In this document: positions 51,543-59,435 of the stretch, in pieces
How positions within the stretch are numbered: position 1 is the first letter of the stretch
Layout: every line of letters starts with the position of its first letter
Source: HXMU1420-13 sp965228545
GTDB lineage: Bacteria > Bacteroidota > Rhodothermia > Balneolales > Balneolaceae
NCBI GenBank assembly: GCA_965228545.1
Contig: OZ245822.1
Location: 2,604,001-2,668,000, forward strand
Reading direction: 5' to 3'
Length of the DNA stretch: 64,000 bases
Made by a program: the position numbers and the translations under genes
The notes under the pieces: generated by a model
Seen by the model: only the letters and a program-made list of their open reading frames with translations
Told to the model about the DNA's origin: nothing
Databases searched by the model: none

Positions 51543-52439
51543 CTAATCTATTATAAGATCTAAGTAAAACTGAGACCTATCCCAACTTCTTCGAAGTTTA
51601 CTTTGGTCGCTTACACCATCCATGTAGGTGTAAGCACCCGGCTTCAATAATCCATACGGTCCATGGTCATAGGGGTATAAAATCAACGTATCACCAAGTA
51701 CAGTAACTAGCTCTGTTTTTGTATAAAAGAAAGCGGATGTCACATCCGTATACGGCGAATACTCACCTGCTGGCAGGTATCCAATTTCAGCTCCCGGAAT
51801 TAAAACACCCTCTCTACAAACCGGATCTCTATCCTGCCAATCATTCCATGTAATGTCTTTACACTCTTCCTTTGGCACATAAATAGTCGCGCTTTTAAGA
51901 TCTATGTTACCTGTGTTTTTTAATCGGATTCGAGTTAAACCGGAATTGTTATAAGTAGCTGGATAACTAGTGGAATCATTAACAATATCGAACCCTGGAG
52001 AGCTACTTCTGGGTTTTAAATTTATCTCGTAATAGTATTCGCCATCTATCAATTGAACATTGGAATTTGATGAAAACTCTTGGGCTCCGAATTGTATTAT
52101 ATTTCCTTTTAAACCTTCAATCTCTGCTTCGATATACGATTTTTTCACATCATGAGCTGCCGGTGGGAGTTTTATGGATTCCGACACCTCTCCTGATGCT
52201 AGCTCACCATAATTAACAAAAAACTCGCCGTAATTTGTTTCAAAAACAGCTTGTAAATAATTAAAATCATGTTTTGAATTGTTTACAAATTGAACGAATA
52301 CATCACGGTCTTCTAATTCTACAGCTGCAGGCTCATCATTACAACCTTGTAATATCATAATTAGCAATAAGCCAATGGAGAGCCACTTACCTGATTGCTT
52401 TGTTCTTCTATTTAACCCAAACCCGAAGAAATCCTTCAT
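51543..52439 (-). CDS. Hypothetical lipoprotein
   Basis: 298 residues with a lipoprotein signal (WLSIGLLLIMILQGCNDE). The mature part is beta-rich with a conserved-looking Cys pair (KEECKDI and DPVCREG) and no recognised family. It lies between ruvB and metK on the opposite strand, bracketed by direct 65-bp repeats, which suggests it arrived as an insertion in the ruvB-metK interval. Confidence 0.65.
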   Translation of the reverse strand: MKDFFGFGLNRRTKQSGKWLSIGLLLIMILQGCNDEPAAVELEDRDVFVQFVNNSKHDFNYLQAVFETNYGEFFVNYGELASGEVSESIKLPPAAHDVKKSYIEAEIEGLKGNIIQFGAQEFSSNSNVQLIDGEYYYEINLKPRSSSPGFDIVNDSTSYPATYNNSGLTRIRLKNTGNIDLKSATIYVPKEECKDITWNDWQDRDPVCREGVLIPGAEIGYLPAGEYSPYTDVTSAFFYTKTELVTVLGDTLILYPYDHGPYGLLKPGAYTYMDGVSDQSKLRRSWDRSQFYLDLIID

Positions 52440-52804
52440 AATTTTGCCCTTTTGTAAGATTCAGTGTTTTATTGCACATCGGCACAACGAATTCGTTAAC
52501 AAATTAGTATGATTTAAATATCATTATTATTCTAAAATGGTTTGTTCAAAAGGTTGATGAATGACGGTTGTCATTACCCATCTTAAAATATTAAAAACTA
52601 AAAACCTTTAGCGTTGTAGTACAACAAAAAGTCAACAAAGATTGTACATGAGAGTTTTACTTTTTAACCAAACTTGATCACTGCTAACTGCTAACTGAAT
52701 ATTGAGTACTGAAATCAAAATCCCCATTCGGTGATCAAGCAATTTTCTTCGTACCTTTTGCGCTTTCCTAACCGAAAGTACCTAACCAGAGATTTTTTAA
52801 AAGA
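52440..52804. other. Intergenic region upstream of metK
   Basis: 365 bp without a gene, holding the divergent promoters of the lipoprotein gene and metK and copy 2 of the 65-bp repeat. Another run of TGNNNAC 7-mers precedes the repeat (about 52673-52710). I looked for a SAM riboswitch and did not find one. Confidence 0.5.
52692..52756 (+). repeat. 65-bp direct repeat, copy 2 (metK leader)
   Basis: 63 of 65 positions match copy 1 at 51404-51468. It ends 48 bp before the metK start, so it is likely part of the metK leader; copy 1 may be a duplicate of that leader. Confidence 0.9.
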
Positions 52805-53929
52805 ATGAAGAAATTATTTACCTCAGAATCTGTTTCAGAAGGGCATCCGGATAAAGTAGCCGATCAGATTTCAGATGCAATTCTTGATGCAATGTTAACC
52901 GACGACCCCTCATCAAGAGTAGCCGTAGAAACCCTCGTAACAACCGGTCTTGCCGTAGTTTCCGGCGAAGTAACCACAAAAGCCTATGTGGATGTGCAGG
53001 AAGTGGTTCGTGAAGTGATTAAAGACATTGGCTACACCAAAGCCTCGTACCGCTTCGATTCTGAAAGTTGCGGCGTGCTTTCCACTATTCATACTCAAAG
53101 CCCTGATATTGCTCAAGGTGTGGATCGCGATGGCGCCGGCGACCAAGGAATGATGTTTGGCTATGCCACCAAAAACACGAACGAGTTTATGCCAATGCCG
53201 CTTCAGCTTTCGCATAATTTGTTAAAGAAACTGGCAGAAATCCGCAAAGCAAAAAAGGAAATGACCTATCTGGGACCGGATTCTAAATCTCAGGTCACCA
53301 TTGAGTACAACGAAGACGGCTCTCCAAAACGCATTCACACTATTGTACTTTCTACCCAACATGATGAAGGCGTTTCACAAGATCAAATTCATGCCGATAT
53401 CAAAAAAATCCTCATCCCACAAGTGTTACCAATGGATTTGGTGGATGACGAAACCTTGTATCACATCAACCCAACAGGAAAGTTTGTGATTGGAGGTCCG
53501 CACGGCGATACCGGACTTACCGGTCGTAAAATTATCGTTGATACCTACGGTGGATTTGGCGCACATGGTGGTGGTGCTTTTTCCGGGAAAGATCCGTCAA
53601 AAGTTGATCGCAGTGCAGCCTATGCGGCCCGACATATAGCCAAGAATCTGGTTGCTGCCGAACTTGCTGATGAATGCTTGGTTCAGTTAGCGTATGCCAT
53701 TGGTGTAGTTGAACCTGTTTCAATTTCGGTAAACACGTACGGCACCGGAAAAAAATCGGATACCGAACTTGCAGCTTTGGTAGCTAAAGAGTTCGATTGT
53801 ACGCCAAAAGGCATCATTAATCGCTTTGATTTACTCCGCCCTATTTACCGCCCAACAGCAGCCTACGGGCATTTTGGTCGGGAAGAATTCCCATGGGAAA
53901 AACTGGATTTTGTAGATAAGCTGACGTGA
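52805..53929 (+). CDS. metK: S-adenosylmethionine synthetase
   Basis: Forms S-adenosylmethionine from methionine and ATP. The 374-residue enzyme shows FTSESVSEGHPDKVADQISD at the N-terminus, GAGDQGMMFGYA in the middle, and GGFGAHGGGAFSGKDPSKVD (the P-loop-like phosphate-binding segment). The C-terminal RPTAAYGHFGRE is typical. Length is normal for the short form found in this group. Confidence 0.97.
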   Translation: MKKLFTSESVSEGHPDKVADQISDAILDAMLTDDPSSRVAVETLVTTGLAVVSGEVTTKAYVDVQEVVREVIKDIGYTKASYRFDSESCGVLSTIHTQSPDIAQGVDRDGAGDQGMMFGYATKNTNEFMPMPLQLSHNLLKKLAEIRKAKKEMTYLGPDSKSQVTIEYNEDGSPKRIHTIVLSTQHDEGVSQDQIHADIKKILIPQVLPMDLVDDETLYHINPTGKFVIGGPHGDTGLTGRKIIVDTYGGFGAHGGGAFSGKDPSKVDRSAAYAARHIAKNLVAAELADECLVQLAYAIGVVEPVSISVNTYGTGKKSDTELAALVAKEFDCTPKGIINRFDLLRPIYRPTAAYGHFGREEFPWEKLDFVDKLT

Positions 53930-54063
53930 TAACCCGTTAAAATCGCTCTACAAAATTATTGACATTCTGGTTAAATCAAGCAGTCTAGAGCTACTTAAGA
54001 ACGGGTGTGTGCATGAAGGACGAAATCACAACATTCTTGACTTTTTTCTAAGAGTAATGCCCC

Positions 54064-54089
54064 AAGGCCTAACCGTTGGAGCCTTTTTT
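54064..54089 (+). terminator. Possible terminator downstream of metK
   Basis: AAGGC (54064-54068) can pair with GCCTT (54081-54085), followed by four more T. The stem is short. The 53930-54213 gap holds no other recognisable element apart from two copies of CTCTTTAGT. Confidence 0.45.
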
Positions 54090-54213
54090 GCTTTTGTGTA
54101 ATTAAGAAAAAACTCTTTAGTGATCCACAAATTTAATTGGCCAAACAACAGCCATTTTTGCACTGAAACCGTTGTATAATGCTCTTTAGTTTACAACATA
54201 TTATATTTCTGGT

Positions 54214-54798
54214 GTGAAATATCAAACGCCACATTCAGAAGATGAAGTTCTCCCTAACAAACTTGGGCTGACCGATCCAAAAAAAATCGCAGAGGAAGAA
54301 TTTCGGGGATTTCTTAGAGCTGAAATTAAATTTGAAACCGAAATAAATAGCGTCTACAACTTTGATTGGAATTTGATCTCTCAAATACATAAGACCGCGC
54401 TACAACATTTATACAATTTTGCGGGCGAACTTAGGCAAGTGAATATGTCCAAAGCCGGATTTACATTTCCAACAGCTAAATTTCTACCAGAGATTATTCA
54501 GGAGTTTGAAACTGAGTTTCTTCTAGAGTTACCAAACCAATTAGAAAAATATGAAGAGCTGATACACTGCGTTGCTCCTATGCATGCTGAGTTGTTATTC
54601 ATTCATCCATTTAGAGAGGGAAATGGACGTACTGCCCGCCTTTTAGCAGACTTAATAGCGGTAAAGTTTGACTTCGATAAATTCAATTTTGAGAAGATTA
54701 CAGAAAAGCAGATGTCTACATATATAAGAGCTGTTCAATCAGCAGCAAAACAGAATTATCAACCTATGATTGAGCTTTTCAGGATGTTGAAGAAGTGA
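54214..54798 (+). CDS. Fic-domain toxin (class I type, AMP-transferase)
   Basis: A 194-residue Fic protein that would transfer AMP (or a related nucleotide) onto a target such as gyrase or topoisomerase IV. The active-site motif HPFREGNGRTAR is complete, preceded by the flap region VNMSKAGFTFPTAKFL. No inhibitory helix is found in the protein itself, which fits class I enzymes inhibited in trans. The start is GTG at 54214. Its 3' end overlaps by 20 bp the convergent antitoxin-like gene at 54779-54943. Confidence 0.88.
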   Translation: MKYQTPHSEDEVLPNKLGLTDPKKIAEEEFRGFLRAEIKFETEINSVYNFDWNLISQIHKTALQHLYNFAGELRQVNMSKAGFTFPTAKFLPEIIQEFETEFLLELPNQLEKYEELIHCVAPMHAELLFIHPFREGNGRTARLLADLIAVKFDFDKFNFEKITEKQMSTYIRAVQSAAKQNYQPMIELFRMLKK

Positions 54799-54943
54799 AC
54801 TTTTGTTGAAATTCCTGAACTACATCTCTGCGAATTTGTTCCGCTTTCTTCTTTGAAATATCGATCCCTTCAATACGAAAAGATGCCAGCTGTGATTTCA
54901 TTGCTTTAAGAGAAATAGACTCGATATTTTTCTTTGATTTCAT
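54779..54943 (-). CDS. VbhA-like Fic antitoxin, on the opposite strand
   Basis: A 54-residue protein too short for routine calling. It starts MKSKKNIESISLKAMKSQLA and carries SFRIEG at residues 21-26, the Fic-inhibition motif [S/T]xxxE[G/N], followed by IDIS and a helix. The run ASFRIEGIDIS matches my recollection of VbhA antitoxins (ASxRLEGLxVS). The motif's Glu blocks ATP binding in the Fic active site. Antitoxin genes of this class normally lie upstream of fic in the same operon. Here the gene is downstream and convergent, overlapping the toxin end. Confidence 0.75.
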   Translation of the reverse strand: MKSKKNIESISLKAMKSQLASFRIEGIDISKKKAEQIRRDVVQEFQQKFTSSTS

Positions 54944-55285
54944 ATGGGTAAATATACCAAGAAATTATGGAAATGTTATTATCAGGCAAGCATTTTAACG
55001 CGCCTGCAAATAAGCGGCGAGCCTGGAATTTAAAATGAAAAACCCGAACCGAGTTCGAGCCCGCTTGATATCTGGGATGGTTGCGAGCACTAAACTCGTA
55101 ACAATGCTGAAATACATTCAGCATAAGCCCGCAAATGTGTTTGTGCCGTAGTTATTCCTACGGAAGCTGCCACAGTTAGTCGCGTAGATAGCAGGGAAGC
55201 CGGAAAGGGAGGAGCGAGAGCAACGAACGTAGAAACGAACAAGTACAGTCAATAAAAACTCAAACAGAGCAAGGGAAAAAACTAT
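54944..55285. other. Gene-free region with several hairpins
   Basis: 342 bp without a convincing gene. It contains ATGCTGAA/TTCAGCAT (perfect 8-bp stem around 55104-55124), CCGTAG/CTACGG (around 55147-55163), a CGAAC/GTTCG terminator-like stem near 55048, and GTAGATAG/CTATCTAC inverted copies about 100 bp apart. These could be decayed cassette recombination sites, but I could not assemble a complete attC here. Confidence 0.4.
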
Positions 55286-55838
55286 CTACTTGATTCTGTC
55301 TTTATAATAGGTGTTATGTGTTTGGTTTATCGAATTTTTCAATAACTGTAATGTCAGTAAGTAGCTTTGGATTGCATGTATATTCATTTCACCCATTTGT
55401 TTGCTACTATGTTCATTAGGGGATGACAAGATTGCACTTTTGGGAGCAAAAGATTTAAGAAGTACACCTCCTGATTCTAATGAATTAAGACCGCTTGCAA
55501 ACATTCTTGCAACCTCAATATTTGGTGTCCAACAAAAGCCAATCTTTCCTTCATCAAATAAGAACTGACATTCCCCTCTGTAAAGTGTTTTTTCAGAACC
55601 TAAATATTTTGGCAGATATTTTATGAGTACGGATAAAACCAGATCGTCATCAGATATTTTTCTTCTTAAATGACCACCATTAACTGTCCAAAGTGTGTGA
55701 ACTATATTACTATCAAATTCTATGTATGGATAAATCTGATCTAAATGTTTAAAAACCTTCGGCCAGATTTTAGCATTGAAACTTCGAATCGTATTTACCC
55801 TGACAAAATTCTTGAGTTATTTGTTCAACGCTTTTCAT
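55286..55838 (-). pseudogene. ADP-ribosyltransferase-like gene, frameshifted
   Basis: Read from ATG at 55838 the frame stops after 22 codons. Dropping one T in AAGTTTCAA (near 55779-55781) restores one continuous frame of about 183 residues to the stop at 55286. The C-terminal part has LYRGE, GFCWTPNIEVARMFASG and GGVLLKSFAPKSAI. This R/S-W-T/E-like series is seen in uncharacterised ART-fold phage and toxin proteins. It lies inside a cassette whose ends match (55313-55323 and 55863-55873). It may be inactive, or a sequencing error. Confidence 0.55.
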
Positions 55839-55862
55839 TAATACAATTGACTGATATAAGGG

Positions 55863-55957
55863 AAACACATAACGACCCGGCGTTTAATGTGCGAGGCTGT
55901 TTATTGGTTGTTGTTTAGTTAGTAAACGAGTCACATTGAAACGCTTGTTATACTGCT
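55863..55957 (-). repeat. attC recombination site
   Basis: In minus orientation: R box GTATAAC, spacer AAG, arm CGTTTCAATGTG (55943-55932), a central spacer, arm CACATTAAACG (55891-55881), spacer CCGGGTC, R box GTTATGTG. The arms pair over 11 bases with one unpaired base (G at 55938 on the plus strand), the extrahelical base expected of attC. Total length is about 90 bp. The EcsC-like gene's stop codon abuts it. Confidence 0.8.
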
Positions 55958-56702
55958 ATTTAGCCAAAGGTAAATCTTTAAGATGCTTTTTTAATCTTCT
56001 CCCCATTGGCTTCATTGAAAAATAGGTTATTACACTAGATATAATACCGCCTAGAACTGGGATTACTTTTCCTAATTGTTTTGCAAAGCTTTCTTTAGTG
56101 ACTTTTGCCCCGATCCACTTTCCTACTTGTTTTGCAAGATTATAAACGCCGTATTTAGTAAGTGCATATCTTGGCAATCTTTTAACCACTTCTTTTGAAA
56201 GATTTTCGGCCAATTTAGATAATGCTTTTGTAGCACCTTGAGCTCCCATCATTACACCCAAAAACAATGTAATCTTTAATAGTGTATCATCATCTACATT
56301 ATTGAATTCGTCATCATCAAATAAAGTTGGCCAGCCATATAGATAAAGTAATTTTTGACATAGTACAGTCGCATGATAGAAGAACTGACTTATGTCAGCT
56401 GGAATAGTCCCAAGTGCCCACCAACCTCCAGGCATTCCAGCTGCAAATGACAAACTTGAACACATAGTAGTATGATAGCTTATACTAGCATCCGCAAGTT
56501 TATCTATAAGATCTTTATCAACATTAGCAGCTTTTGGGTTTTCATTGAGTATAGTTTCTATTTCACCTTCGTTTAGGTAAGGCCGAAATGAATCTTTTAA
56601 GTAAGTTTCTCTATTTACTTTAACTCCCGGAAACTGCAAAACCCTTTTTACAATCTTATTCCATGCTATTCTTTTTTGCTCTTCATTATTTTTCATAGGC
56701 AA
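55956..56702 (-). CDS. EcsC-like protein in an integron cassette
   Basis: A 248-residue protein, hydrophobic in the middle. The segment AAGMPGGWWALGTIPADISQFFYHATVLCQKLLYLYGWP followed by KITLFLGVMMGAQGATKAL recalls EcsC-family proteins, which are membrane-associated with poorly defined roles. Two or three hydrophobic segments lie at about 90-105, 145-160 and 215-230. The stop codon lies directly on the attC R box and the start is 20 bp from the cassette's first base, as usual for cassette genes. The family match is by eye. Confidence 0.55.
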   Translation of the reverse strand: MPMKNNEEQKRIAWNKIVKRVLQFPGVKVNRETYLKDSFRPYLNEGEIETILNENPKAANVDKDLIDKLADASISYHTTMCSSLSFAAGMPGGWWALGTIPADISQFFYHATVLCQKLLYLYGWPTLFDDDEFNNVDDDTLLKITLFLGVMMGAQGATKALSKLAENLSKEVVKRLPRYALTKYGVYNLAKQVGKWIGAKVTKESFAKQLGKVIPVLGGIISSVITYFSMKPMGRRLKKHLKDLPLAK

Positions 56703-57092
56703 GTTTTTATTAGCAGTATAACATATTATTAAGCGAACTAGCCGAAGCGGATATTATTAGGATAATTTTCCAACATCCTCGAAAACATTTTTACCGATAA
56801 AACCCGAACTCAGGTTCGGATAAAAAAATCTGACAAGCGTTCTCCGCTCAGTGTTCGTTCAAGATAGTACTATCAACAAAAAGATCAACACTATGAGGAA
56901 AAGTAATTGGCTAACCAACGTGCGGTGAGCTCGCTCCTTTTTTATTACTTCCAGCTTTATAAATAACCACCCTCACTAATCAACAAAGCGAGAAAGAGAA
57001 ACAATAAAAACTAGTTTATGTTGTTTCATTATACTGTTAACTTATTGTAATTTTATTACTAACGTTTAATGGTTTTTTAATTCACGCAATAC
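56703..57092. other. Intergenic region with cassette boundary and terminator-like hairpin
   Basis: 390 bp without a gene. It starts with the 5' boundary of the EcsC cassette (AGCAGTATAAC at 56712-56722) and has a CCGAAC/GTTCGG hairpin flanked by A- and T-type runs near 56810-56830 that could stop transcription either way. The promoter of the TonB-type gene must lie near 57020-57090. No attC arms are seen upstream of the cassette, so this boundary is not an ordinary cassette junction. Confidence 0.5.
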
Positions 57093-57866
57093 ATGAAGTA
57101 CCTGGTTATCCTTTCTTTTCTTTGGCTTGCTTCATGTTCTTTTATAAAACCATCCAACAATCAGCCGGAAAGCACCGATTCTTCTACCTATTACGGGTTG
57201 CCCTATCGGGAAGGGGAGCCATTTTTTACCGAGGATGAAATCGCCACCAATATTCACTATCCGCAAATCACGTACAATGCGAACAAAGAAGGCGATGTAT
57301 ATATCGCTTTTTTAGTAGACCGAAATGGAGAAGTTACAAACATAGAAATCTTATCCTCTTTTGATGTATACGCCTCCGCTTCAGTAAGCGAAACCTTATC
57401 AAAAGAAATATTTTACCCCAAAAAGGTGAATAAAGTACCGTCGGTTACTCTTCTGTATTCAAAGGTCTCTTTTCAGTTAGAAAACGCAGTTGTATCTGCT
57501 CAATTTGCCGACACTAGCTTTTTACCATTAACTACCGCGCAAGAACAGAAGTTACTTTCCACACTAATCAATGAAAACCAAAATACAACTGATCCGATAC
57601 TAATTGGTGGGCTCGAAAGTTTGGTGGTTGATTACCCCGAAGAAGCCCTACAAGAAGAGGTTGAAGGTGTAGTAATTGTACAATTCATAGTGGGTGAACG
57701 TGGCGATGTAATTGAACCCAGAGTAGTTCAAGGCTTGGGTTTTGGCTGTGATGAAGAGGCAATTAAAGCCGTTCGGCGTTTATCGTTTAAGCCCGGCACC
57801 CAAAACGGAAAGCCTGTACCCGTAAATTATACGTTGCCCGTTTATTTTATTCTGCCGGCATTTTGA
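57093..57866 (+). CDS. Lipoprotein with two TonB C-terminal-like domains
   Basis: 257 residues. Lipoprotein signal MKYLVILSFLWLASCSF. Two TonB-C-like repeats: a weaker one (about 55-130, GDVYIAFLVDRNGEVTNIEILSS) and a good one (about 175-255, VEGVVIVQFIVGERGDVIEPRVVQG, EEAIKAVRRLSFKPGTQNGKPVPV). Such proteins contact TonB-dependent receptors or act as stand-alone periplasmic modules; without a membrane helix and Pro-rich spacer it is not a classical TonB. A single gene with no operon partner is seen. Confidence 0.8.
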   Translation: MKYLVILSFLWLASCSFIKPSNNQPESTDSSTYYGLPYREGEPFFTEDEIATNIHYPQITYNANKEGDVYIAFLVDRNGEVTNIEILSSFDVYASASVSETLSKEIFYPKKVNKVPSVTLLYSKVSFQLENAVVSAQFADTSFLPLTTAQEQKLLSTLINENQNTTDPILIGGLESLVVDYPEEALQEEVEGVVIVQFIVGERGDVIEPRVVQGLGFGCDEEAIKAVRRLSFKPGTQNGKPVPVNYTLPVYFILPAF

Positions 57867-58040
57867 TGTCCATGTTCATTTCTACGATGTAAGCAAACGT
57901 GTACATCATAGGCGCTGTAATAACCCAGGATGTTGCATTCTGAATCTACACCTAATTTACCCTAAATATATTGCCGTAAAAGAGGCATAATTCCCTTAAA
58001 AAGATCATATTTGAGGAGCACATAAATGTACCTCAAGTCT

Positions 58041-59078
58041 ATGAAATCAACCTTAATCTCTATCACAGCCTGCATAATTCTGTTCTTAACCGTCTGTTCA
58101 GATGCTCCCTCAAATAATACTTCAGGCATTTCGGAACCTTTGGATCCTTTTGTACAAAATACGGAGCTCGGCCGGGGCATCAATCTTGGTAATGCGCTCG
58201 AAGCTCCTAATGAAGGAGAATGGGGAGTAACGCTGGAAGCTGAGTTTTTTGAATTAATAAAAGCTGCAGGATTTAGCAGCGTTCGCATTCCTATTCGATG
58301 GAGCGCACATACTTCTTCAGACGCGCCTTTTACCATAAATGAAGCTTTTTTCGATCGCGTAGATTGGGCGATTGCTCAGGCACTGGAAAACGATTTAATG
58401 GTGATTATCAATATGCATCACTACCAAGAAATTTTTCAAACCCCTGTAGAAGAACGGGATAAATTTTTATCGATGTGGACCCAAATTTCCAAGCGGTACA
58501 AAGATCAGCCTAAAGAAGTGCTTTTCGAAATATTGAACGAGCCAAATGGAGAACTTACCGCACAGTTATGGAATCAGTTATTGCCTGCAACCCTTGATAT
58601 TATACGTGATTCTAACCCGAACAGAACAGTAGTTATTGGTGCCGCCGAATGGGGAGGAATTCCGGGTTTGCTAAAACTTGACATCCCCAATGATAGTAAC
58701 CTGATTGTAACGGTACATTATTACGAACCATTTGAGTTTACGCATCAGGGTGCGGAATGGGTGGAAGACTCCGAACCATGGGTGGGCACTACCTGGAATG
58801 GAACTGCCCAAGAAGTACAAGCCGTTGAAAATCATTTTCAACAAATTGTAGATTGGGGAAAAGATCGTGGAGTACCCATTAATATTGGCGAGTTTGGTGC
58901 CTACAGTAAAGCGGATTCACCTTCGCGAGCTCGTTGGACAGAGGCTATTGTCCATTTTGCCCTCGAAAATAACATGAGTTACCACTATTGGGAGTTTGCT
59001 TCCGGTTTTGGAATCTACAATGCAAATAACGGCCAATGGGATATGGAGCTGTTGAATGCTTTGATTAATACGGAGTAG
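58041..59078 (+). CDS. Glycoside hydrolase family 5 enzyme (endoglucanase-like), lipoprotein
   Basis: A 345-residue enzyme cutting beta-linked glucans or mannans. Lipoprotein signal MKSTLISITACIILFLTVCSD, then a TIM-barrel with RGINLGNALEAPNEGEWG, VRIPIRWSAH, INMHHY, the acid/base Glu in EILNEPNG, VHYYEPFEFTHQ, and the nucleophile Glu in INIGEFGAY. The order is that of GH5 cellulases. The start at 58041 was preferred to 58026 because it gives a normal signal peptide. It is a single-gene unit. Confidence 0.93.
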   Translation: MKSTLISITACIILFLTVCSDAPSNNTSGISEPLDPFVQNTELGRGINLGNALEAPNEGEWGVTLEAEFFELIKAAGFSSVRIPIRWSAHTSSDAPFTINEAFFDRVDWAIAQALENDLMVIINMHHYQEIFQTPVEERDKFLSMWTQISKRYKDQPKEVLFEILNEPNGELTAQLWNQLLPATLDIIRDSNPNRTVVIGAAEWGGIPGLLKLDIPNDSNLIVTVHYYEPFEFTHQGAEWVEDSEPWVGTTWNGTAQEVQAVENHFQQIVDWGKDRGVPINIGEFGAYSKADSPSRARWTEAIVHFALENNMSYHYWEFASGFGIYNANNGQWDMELLNALINTE

Positions 59079-59435
59079 ATTGATTGGGGATGAGTGATTA
59101 CGTGATTTGGTGATTAAGTGAGCGGTGATTAAGTGATAAAGTGATCGTCATTTTAATTTATTGTTAGTCATCTCGCGGCGAATGCCCGAGATCTATAGCT
59201 GCGTAAAGCCGAGAAAATGATTTGTTGATCGAAACTTATGGCAGAACATCGTTAATTGTTGCCATGTATACAACGCTGAATACAGAACTCCAGAACCCGT
59301 ATTAATTAGAAAGTCAGTGTTTTGTGATTTCCTGTCAAAGTAAATCACTTGTAAAAAACCAAAACGATCGTTTCAACTCTTTGCAGAATCTGTTTTCTTA
59401 TCGCATCAACCATACTGTCACCATATCTGCATATC
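59079..59435. other. Intergenic region with GTGATTA repeats
   Basis: 357 bp without a gene. At about 59092-59150 a run of 7-8-mers built on GTGATTA (GTGATTA, GTGATTT, GTGAGCG, GTGATAA, GTGATCG) follows the glycosidase gene. The remainder contains the promoter region of the metalloprotease gene. Nothing else is recognised. Confidence 0.5.

Larger units (their letters stand above)
55313..56722 (-). mobile_element. Two integron-type gene cassettes without an integrase
   Basis: Cassette 1 (EcsC-like gene) starts GTTATACTGCT (minus strand from 56722) and its recombination site starts with the complement AGCAGTATAAC (minus strand from 55957). Cassette 2 (ART-like gene) starts GTTATGTGTTT (minus strand from 55873) and its complement AAACACATAAC lies at the end of its gene (minus strand from 55323). 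Eleven-base complementarity between the first bases of a cassette and the start of its own attC is the signature of circular integron cassettes. No integrase gene is in the window. Confidence 0.7.

Noticed and set aside
52440..52804. SAM riboswitch in the metK leader
   Set aside because: I found none of the conserved core pieces of the SAM riboswitch classes I know; the repeated 65-bp element does not look like one.
53936..54999. Fic/antitoxin pair as a third integron cassette (GTTAAAAT at 53936 and ATTTTAAC at 54992-54999)
   Set aside because: Only 8 AT-rich bases match and no attC arms can be paired at either end.
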